From: Chthoniobacter flavus
Lineage (GTDB): Bacteria; Verrucomicrobiota; Verrucomicrobiia; Chthoniobacterales; Terrimicrobiaceae
NCBI GenBank assembly: GCA_945863785.1
Contig: CAMBAQ010000112.1
Location: forward strand, 1-6,263
Direction of reading: 5' to 3'
DNA length: 6,263 nt
Part shown: one piece after another, positions 1 through 3,685 of the stretch
Layout of the letters: the number at the start of each line of letters is the position of its first letter
How positions within the stretch are numbered: position 1 is the stretch's first letter
Notes under the pieces: generated by a model
What the model was told of the DNA's origin: nothing
The model's input: the letters and a program-made list of their open reading frames with translations, nothing else
Databases searched by the model: none
Made by a program: the position numbers and the translations under genes

Positions 1-342
1 GCCTTCGAAGGTATCAAATCCTATGATTCGTCGGGTGTGGTTATATGGCTCCATGATACTTGAAAAATGAAGCCAGCTTGCCAGCCCACCGCCGGCAAAT
101 ACGCCGCATTCTACAATATTTCCGTGAACCGGGAGGGCCAGTTGGAAAAGTTCGTATTTCGTCAAAAAGCGAGTGATGTCTTGTCGGCGGACGTGGCGCG
201 GGAAATTTTGCAATCGCTGTGGCAATGGAACAACCGAGGACTCAAAAGCCTCACAGAACGCCTGAACGCCGTCTTTTTCCTTAACAGTATGTTTGGCCTC
301 ATGGTGGCCCATTGACTTAATAATATGGTTTTTCTTTTTCAT
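1..342 (-). CDS. TylF/MycF-like SAM-dependent methyltransferase, N-terminal part (runs off left edge)
   Basis: This is an open frame of 114 codons with no stop, read from an ATG at 342-340 to the window edge, so only the N-terminus is present. The SAM-binding motif I is visible as VECGVFAGGG (residues 77-86). The acidic strand after it reads GFDTFEG (108-114). Together these are typical of the TylF/macrocin O-methyltransferase family, which methylates sugar hydroxyls and is common in polysaccharide clusters. The first 20 residues are rich in Lys and His. The start overlaps the stop of the upstream SDR gene as ATGA (342-339), which supports this start and implies translational coupling. The family call rests on the motifs. 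The substrate is unknown, and a methylated cluster sugar is an inference. Confidence 0.82.
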   Translation of the reverse strand, partial: MKKKNHIIKSMGHHEAKHTVKEKDGVQAFCEAFESSVVPLPQRLQNFPRHVRRQDITRFLTKYELFQLALPVHGNIVECGVFAGGGLASWLHFSSIMEPYNHTRRIIGFDTFEG

Positions 343-1394
343 GGGTTATTTATTGGGGCGTGGTAAAGAACCGTGCGCTTCAATGATTCTTCGAAAGGCG
401 TGAAAACACCCAGCCCAAGTTCGGTGCATGCTCGGTTGATATCCGGCAAATAAACTTCTGCGGTTTCGTGCGGTTGCAAGTTACCGAGAATACGGATGCC
501 GGCGCGCGAACCACAAGCTTTCGCCGTGGATTCCGCCAGTTGTGAGATCGTGATGGGAATATCCGAACCAAGGTTATAAGGTCTGGCATGTTCACCTCGG
601 AGAAGAATGGTAAAAAGCCAAATGGCTAAATCCGCACCATACAGATATGAGCGAACTGTTTGCCCATGGCCTTGAATCACGATTTCCTTGCCGCATAGCG
701 CCGCCTGTAGAAAAGTTGGCGCCGCAAGATGCGAGTCTAGAGGCAAATATGGTCCCATAAATGCAAATCCTCGAGCGATGGTTGCTGTAACTCCGTGATT
801 TTCGCATTCCATCGAGCAGATTAACTCACCCAAGCGCTTAGCTTCCATGTAGGCGCTTCGAGATTGCAGTGGCATTGCGCTGACGGGGGCATTTTCGTGC
901 AAATGTTTTCGCCCCTCTGTCATTGGTCCATAGACTGCTCCAGAGCTTGCAAAAAGAAATCTCTTGGCACCTCGATCGCAGGCCAGTTTTACAACCCGGC
1001 GACAACCATTGAGAGTGCTTTCAATGAAGCTAACCGGATTTTGCGATTGAGTTCCGCTTAAGTCGCTAGCGGCATGTATAATGTAATCAAACTGTCCTTC
1101 TGGAAATGGAAATGAGCAGATATCGCCTTGGATAAATTGAAGGTCATGGCGAGTAGCTAGATGCGGAGCTTTTTGGGCAAAAGCGGCGGGATCGCGCGTC
1201 AGAATTGTAGCCCGCATACCAAGCGCAAGCTGGTCGTTAATGTGGGCAAAACTTTCGAGCAACCACATGCCAAAAAAGCCCGTGCCGCCCGTGATAAAAA
1301 ACGATTTCCCGCTGGCCTCGGACCAGAGCTCACGCGTGTGCTCAAGCACATGCTCGAGGTCTTCGGGCGGGAGTGGTTTTAAGGGTTGAGGCAT
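339..1394 (-). CDS. NAD-dependent epimerase/dehydratase (extended SDR), probable nucleotide-dideoxysugar enzyme
   Basis: This 351-residue cytoplasmic enzyme has a complete extended-SDR signature. The Rossmann dinucleotide loop GGTGFFG lies at residues 36-42, and GD at 90-91 follows the next strand. HAAS lies at 107-110, SSGAVYG at 150-156 contains the catalytic Ser/Thr position, and the YxxxK pair is Y182/K186. RSYLYGADLA (248-257) and YLPDINRACTELGL (315-328) are substrate-domain motifs shared with RmlB and UDP-sugar decarboxylases. The length is normal for the family. Its place downstream of rfbG and rfbH suggests the step that converts the CDP-3,6-dideoxy-4-ketohexose to a final sugar by 4-reduction or epimerisation, as RfbJ, Prt or Asc enzymes do. 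The sequence alone does not settle the reaction, so no symbol is given. No clear Shine-Dalgarno precedes the ATG. The stop overlaps the next gene by 4 nt. Confidence 0.87.
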   Translation of the reverse strand: MPQPLKPLPPEDLEHVLEHTRELWSEASGKSFFITGGTGFFGMWLLESFAHINDQLALGMRATILTRDPAAFAQKAPHLATRHDLQFIQGDICSFPFPEGQFDYIIHAASDLSGTQSQNPVSFIESTLNGCRRVVKLACDRGAKRFLFASSGAVYGPMTEGRKHLHENAPVSAMPLQSRSAYMEAKRLGELICSMECENHGVTATIARGFAFMGPYLPLDSHLAAPTFLQAALCGKEIVIQGHGQTVRSYLYGADLAIWLFTILLRGEHARPYNLGSDIPITISQLAESTAKACGSRAGIRILGNLQPHETAEVYLPDINRACTELGLGVFTPFEESLKRTVLYHAPINNP

Positions 1395-1413
1395 TCGTTT
1401 CTAAGTGTAGAAG

Positions 1414-1434
1414 CTTTCAACTTTCAGTTTTCAA
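1414..1434. repeat. Heptanucleotide tandem repeat, 3 units (YTTTCAR)
   Basis: Three consecutive 7-mers CTTTCAA, CTTTCAG and TTTTCAA lie just upstream of the SDR start and just beyond the rfbH remnant at 1454-1531. They match the style of the other 7-bp tracts in this window: degenerate units with a purine/pyrimidine bias. They resemble the short tandemly repeated repetitive (STRR) sequences known from cyanobacteria and some other phyla. No promoter or terminator role is evident. Confidence 0.6.
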
Positions 1435-1453
1435 TATCGGAGATGTTTGATCT

Positions 1454-1531
1454 TACAAACTCACGAATCACTTGAATCTCGTAGTTGAGCATTTCTTGGG
1501 TGAGGCTGGGGCAGGCAATGAGAAGAGTGGA
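1454..1531 (-). pseudogene. Vestigial rfbH 3'-end fragment, copy A
   Basis: The 26 codons here encode a peptide containing LTQEMLNYEIQVIREFV. This is nearly identical to the end of the intact RfbH in this window (LTQEMLDYEIQVIREFV, residues 639-655). At the DNA level, 1455-1511 matches 3705-3761 at about 51 of 57 positions. There is no start and no upstream rfbH body, so it is a relic and not a gene. The frame continues past the homology to a TGA at 1426-1424. In the other direction it runs through a repeat tract to a possible further stretch of rfbH (see 1571-1600). It sits between the HEPN gene and the SDR gene. The whole 381-nt gap 1395-1775 holds only this relic, heptad repeats and the 30-bp direct repeat. 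I see no further gene there. Confidence 0.88.
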
Positions 1532-1541
1532 GGTGAAAATT

Positions 1542-1569
1542 TTTAAGTTTGGATGCTGGATTTTGAATT
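1542..1569. repeat. Degenerate heptad tract inside rfbH remnant A
   Basis: The units TTTAAGT, TTGGATG, CTGGATT and TTGAATT follow one another in 7-bp register. The tract lies between the rfbH-derived fragment at 1454-1531 and the 30-bp direct repeat at 1571-1600. It accounts for the roughly 30 extra bases in this copy relative to the intact rfbH 3' end. The units are degenerate, so repeat status rests on phase and on the similar tracts elsewhere in the window. Confidence 0.5.
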
Positions 1570-1570
1570 G

Positions 1571-1600
1571 GATGGCGGAAGCAACGGGGAAAGTAAAAAG
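1571..1600. repeat. 30-bp perfect direct repeat, copy 1 (pair at 2721-2750)
   Basis: The thirty bases starting GATGGCGGAAGC and ending AAAGTAAAAAG are identical to 2721-2750, and the match stops at both ends. Each copy occupies the same place, on the 5' side in transcription order of an rfbH 3'-end remnant and after a TA cassette. Read on the minus strand in the remnant frame it gives FPVASAI, which aligns with FLGADAI (residues 620-626) of the intact RfbH, at 16 of 21 bases. It is therefore probably a diverged piece of rfbH, although a separate dispersed repeat is possible. Confidence 0.8.
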
Positions 1601-1693
1601 CCATCTGGATAAAGGTGGATTTTTCTTTGCCCTCTAAGACTTCGGCTTGACAAGCAAGAGGCGGACTGCTTGTAGCAAGTGATAAGTAAAAAA

Positions 1694-1714
1694 GCCGAAA
1701 GCTGAAAGAGAGAT
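1694..1714. repeat. Short heptad repeat tract next to HEPN gene
   Basis: GCCGAAA and GCTGAAA are consecutive 7-mers, followed by the weaker unit GAGAGAT. The tract lies about 60 bases beyond the HEPN stop codon, in sequence without a convincing gene. It is another member of the 7-bp repeats that mark cassette junctions here, and it is short enough that chance cannot be excluded. Confidence 0.4.
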
Positions 1715-1775
1715 AATGAGATCTTTGTGCTTTTTTCTGACAAAAAGCATGGTGGGGAGCATGTTAATGGCCAAG

Positions 1776-2225
1776 TCATGTTTTGATTTTTATAAAAAAC
1801 CTCTCCGTCTCCAAGATTGCCTTTAGCAAGGTATCCGATAGCTCAATGATTTCCATGTATATTTCCACTAGATTTTCGCTCAGATATTCATGAGCAATAA
1901 TATTGCGAAGGTCCCTTATCGCAATCAACTCCTCGGCACTTGGAATAATTCCCAGCTTTTCACACAGATTCATTCTATCTAAAAAGGTTGGCGCATCTTC
2001 TCGCAAAACGAATATAAGAGTTTTGAGAACTTTCTGAGTGAAAATATCGGAAACTCTGGAAAACTTGGAAGACAGAGCGTCGAGGCTTTCTTCTGTTTCA
2101 AAGGAGATTGGCAGCGAGAAATCAAAATCCCGACATTTAACAAGCGACCGCTCGAAGGATGGCAGTGCTTGCTTGAGCAGGCTCCAATTCAAATCCAGTA
2201 AGTTTTGAAGGTTTGAAGCGTTCAT
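1776..2225 (-). CDS. HEPN-domain toxin of an MNT-HEPN pair (HepT-like)
   Basis: This is a 149-residue, mostly helical protein. It carries the HEPN ribonuclease motif RX4HXY as RNIIAHEY: R107, H112 and Y114. In the characterised HepT family the Arg and His form the RNase site, and the Tyr is the residue AMPylated by the MntA partner to neutralise the toxin. The length suits a complete HepT/DUF86-type protein. Its start overlaps the stop of the upstream MNT gene as ATGA (2225-2222), so the two are translationally coupled in the usual antitoxin-first order. The coding sequence looks more AT-rich than the rfbH body, consistent with acquisition as a cassette. All key residues are present, so an active toxin is plausible but untested. 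Confidence 0.85.
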   Translation of the reverse strand: MNASNLQNLLDLNWSLLKQALPSFERSLVKCRDFDFSLPISFETEESLDALSSKFSRVSDIFTQKVLKTLIFVLREDAPTFLDRMNLCEKLGIIPSAEELIAIRDLRNIIAHEYLSENLVEIYMEIIELSDTLLKAILETERFFIKIKT

Positions 2226-2509
2226 AGGCGAATGGCGGATTCCAGCGCCAAGCTTTTAAATGGATGGGTTATTGATTTTGGAAAATTAACAATATCAATT
2301 TTTTGCTCGCCTATGTCATTAAGTATAAGCCTTCGGATCCGTTTAATGGAAGCCAATGGAAGTTTCTCTTCAGTAAGTAACAATAAATCAATATCTCCAC
2401 CTTTGGCAGAGTCATCTGCACGAGATCCGAATAAGAATACCTCCGCATTCGGAATTGATCCTTGAATGCGTTCCTTGATGGAATGATAAATTGATTCAGA
2501 TATTCTCAT
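2222..2509 (-). CDS. Minimal nucleotidyltransferase (MNT) antitoxin, MntA-like
   Basis: This 95-residue protein has the nucleotidyltransferase signature FGSR-x8-DID: G28 and S29, then the metal-binding D39 and D41, with the probable third acidic residue D72 in KIDIV. Many family members have ten residues between GS and DxD. This one has nine (the GSR...KGGDIDL form), which is also a common variant. In MntA-HepT systems such a protein transfers AMP to the HEPN toxin and silences it. It precedes and overlaps the HEPN gene by 4 nt. The ATG at 2509 is preceded by a 26-codon open frame ending 1 nt upstream and has no strong Shine-Dalgarno. Function is inferred from motif and pairing. Confidence 0.87.
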   Translation of the reverse strand: MRISESIYHSIKERIQGSIPNAEVFLFGSRADDSAKGGDIDLLLLTEEKLPLASIKRIRRLILNDIGEQKIDIVNFPKSITHPFKSLALESAIRL

Positions 2510-2510
2510 T

Positions 2511-2591
2511 TTAGAGTCGGTCCCACATTTTATCAGGTTTATATTTGCGGATTTGATGCTTCATGCAAGGGCCGTTTTTGGATTCATGCAT
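2511..2591 (-). CDS. Possible 26-residue leader ORF before the MNT gene
   Basis: An ATG at 2591-2589 opens 26 codons, with an internal ATG at residue 10. The frame ends in the peptide KYKPDKMWDRL at a TAA that lies one base before the MNT ATG. The tight spacing would allow coupled translation. I do not recognise the peptide. It overlaps the end of rfbH remnant B in another frame, so it may be a junction relic, the tail of a lost gene, or chance. Confidence 0.22.
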   Translation of the reverse strand: MHESKNGPCMKHQIRKYKPDKMWDRL

Positions 2592-2664
2592 TTTGTGAAG
2601 ATTTCACAGACTCACCTTTTATCTCGTAGTCGAGCATTTCTTGGGGGAGACCGGGGTAGGTGCT
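2584..2664 (-). pseudogene. Vestigial rfbH 3'-end fragment, copy B
   Basis: The frame reads STYPGLPQEMLDYEI, matching GTYPGLTQEMLDYEI (residues 634-648) of the intact RfbH at 13 of 15 residues. It then diverges after a 6-base deletion relative to copies A and C and stops at TGA 2586-2584. There is no start and no enzyme body, so it is a relic. It shares the 30-bp repeat and the general layout with copy A, but is out of frame with that repeat. It separates the VapBC pair from the MNT-HEPN pair. The 290-nt gap 2510-2799 holds this relic, heptad repeats, the direct repeat and the small leader frame. Confidence 0.85.
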
Positions 2665-2696
2665 CAGAGGATCAAAGATGAAAGAGTCGAGTTCAA

Positions 2697-2717
2697 ATTT
2701 TGAGGTTGAAGGCTGGA
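2697..2717. repeat. Degenerate heptad tract inside rfbH remnant B
   Basis: ATTTTGA, GGTTGAA and GGCTGGA follow in 7-bp register. The tract occupies the same position as 1542-1569 in copy A, between the rfbH-derived fragment and the 30-bp direct repeat. The units differ in the two copies although the flanks are conserved, suggesting that repeat tracts turn over faster than their surroundings. Confidence 0.45.
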
Positions 2718-2720
2718 TTC

Positions 2721-2764
2721 GATGGCGGAAGCAACGGGGAAAGTAAAAAGTCAGAAGGGTGAAG
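2721..2764. repeat. 30-bp perfect direct repeat, copy 2 (2721-2750), running into heptads
   Basis: Positions 2721-2750 are identical to 1571-1600. The end of the repeat blends into 7-mers GGGAAAG, TAAAAAG, TCAGAAG and GGTGAAG (2737-2764). It lies 36 bases beyond the PIN toxin stop. It may be the upstream part of rfbH remnant B, because it aligns with the codons for FLGADAI of the intact enzyme, interrupted by a heptad insertion. Confidence 0.78.
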
Positions 2765-2799
2765 GGGTGCGTGAAAGGATAAAGAAGAATGGGAAGTTT

Positions 2800-3186
2800 T
2801 TATAGGATTTGGGGGATGAGAAATGCGCCGGGAATTCCTGCATCGGTCGGGGCCAACTGGGCTTTATTGGCTTGAGCTAAATCGAGGAGGTGTCCATCCG
2901 TAACTTGTCGCGGACTTCGCACCCAATCGGGCAAAGTTTCAGCAGCGCGGTGATCTGGCAGAAGCTGCATTTTCCAATCGGCTTTCATTTGCGAAAGAAG
3001 TTGTAGGCAGAGTGTAGTAGTGACATCTGCCTCACGCAGACCAGAAAGAACACGCACAAAGCCTATCTCTGAAATGCTGCAAGTGAGGAGATTTTTTCCT
3101 TTTGCCCACAGAGCGACTCGCTGATGGAACTCGTGTTTTTTATAGCCGATTGCTATGAGCGCATTAACATCGAGAAGAAAGCTCAT
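2800..3186 (-). CDS. PIN-domain ribonuclease toxin (VapC-like)
   Basis: This 128-residue protein has the PIN-domain acidic set: D6 in LLDVNALIA, E40 in SISEIGFVRVL, D97 in VTDGHLLDLA and D115 in APTDAGIPGA. These four residues coordinate Mg/Mn in VapC RNases, which typically cleave tRNA or rRNA. The LLDVNxLIA start and the TDAGI end are in the expected places, so the domain looks complete and catalytically intact. The ATG overlaps the stop of the AbrB-type antitoxin gene by ATGA (3186-3183), the normal VapBC layout. After its stop comes a junction region with the 30-bp repeat and rfbH remnant B. The family assignment is firm; the RNA target is unknown. Confidence 0.88.
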   Translation of the reverse strand: MSFLLDVNALIAIGYKKHEFHQRVALWAKGKNLLTCSISEIGFVRVLSGLREADVTTTLCLQLLSQMKADWKMQLLPDHRAAETLPDWVRSPRQVTDGHLLDLAQANKAQLAPTDAGIPGAFLIPQIL

Positions 3187-3437
3187 GGGAAGTCAGCGAG
3201 TGCAACTGCTACACGCTCGCTGGTGAGCGTGGGGGCATCTTCAACATCCAAAACAGAATACCCACTGGAGGTTTCGTTGATGATTCTGGCCTCTGGCCTC
3301 GACGGGCGAATCGGCTCCAAAACGATGCGGTCGCTCTCCCCACGAACTTCAAACTTCATCCCGGGAGTCAGACCCAGAAGGCGACGCAGGCTTGCATTCA
3401 AAACAATTTGCCCTTTGGATGAGAGGGTGGCAGTCAT
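3183..3437 (-). CDS. AbrB/MazE-type antitoxin (VapB-like), partner of the PIN toxin
   Basis: This 84-residue protein has an N-terminal SpoVT/AbrB swapped-hairpin DNA-binding domain. The diagnostic stretch TLSSKGQIVLNASLRRLLG (residues 4-22) is followed by LTPGMKFEV. The C-terminal half (about residues 50-84) is acidic and Ser/Thr-rich, as expected for a flexible toxin-wrapping tail. It overlaps the PIN gene by 4 nt. The palindrome at 3439-3453 ends one base before the ATG and is a likely autoregulatory operator. Strong purine-rich spacing for a ribosome site is absent because the palindrome occupies that position. Confidence 0.87.
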   Translation of the reverse strand: MTATLSSKGQIVLNASLRRLLGLTPGMKFEVRGESDRIVLEPIRPSRPEARIINETSSGYSVLDVEDAPTLTSERVAVALADFP

Positions 3438-3438
3438 A

Positions 3439-3453
3439 GTAAGATGGTCTTAC
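3439..3453. promoter_or_regulatory. Perfect 6-3-6 palindrome, candidate operator of the VapBC-like pair
   Basis: GTAAGATGGTCTTAC has exact 6-bp inverted arms around a 3-bp centre and ends one base upstream of the AbrB-type antitoxin start. AbrB-domain antitoxins usually repress their own operon by binding inverted repeats at the promoter or start. A TTGAAA upstream on the minus strand (3465-3470) could be a -35 element, but I see no convincing -10. The site would block transcription or initiation here. This role is inferred from position and symmetry. Confidence 0.55.
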
Positions 3454-3675
3454 ACTGGCGGGAGGTTTTCAAGGGAGAAAATGGGGAAATCAAAAAGACG
3501 GAGGACTCCCCAGCTTTGGTTGAAGTCGAAAATTTCGACTTCGATACCGACCACTCTGAGTGCTTTTTGTGCCAAGGCCATAAATCTTGGCAAAATCGCT
3601 ATCAAGCAGGACTTTATTCCCCCTAATGTCCAAAATCGAAGCTTGCAGGTTTTCAATGCTGATCGAGCTTTTCAT
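3450..3675 (-). pseudogene. Frameshifted ORF6N-domain gene remnant
   Basis: From the ATG at 3675-3673 the frame reads an ORF6N (phage antirepressor-like) start: SIENLQASILDIRGNKVLLD, then SDFAKIYGLGTK (residues 6-37). ORF6N proteins normally continue TKxLNxxVxRNxxRFPxDFMFQL. Here the frame departs from this after an A5 run at about 3571-3575. Dropping one A restores TKAL and leads into the overlapping frame, which ends at a TAA by 3450. Even then the rest matches poorly and is far shorter than a full gene. It starts 10 bases after the rfbH stop and ends in the region of the VapBC-like operator. It is probably a decayed passenger of the same cassette. Confidence 0.65.
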
Positions 3676-3685
3676 TAGGCAATTT

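Noticed and set aside
67..315. 82-residue plus-strand frame at the left edge
   Set aside because: It lies opposite the methyltransferase frame, which has clear motif I and an ATGA-coupled start. The plus-strand product matches nothing I recognise.
1543..1779. 78-residue minus-strand frame overlapping the HEPN stop by ATGA
   Set aside because: The product is Ser/Leu-rich and comes mostly from heptad repeats, the 30-bp repeat and junction DNA. The ATGA overlap is likely chance.
2510..2580. Sigma-70 promoter before the MNT gene (TTGCAT and TATAAA)
   Set aside because: The spacing between the two boxes is about 19 bases and the boxes lie in a possible small coding frame. The match is too weak to list as a feature.
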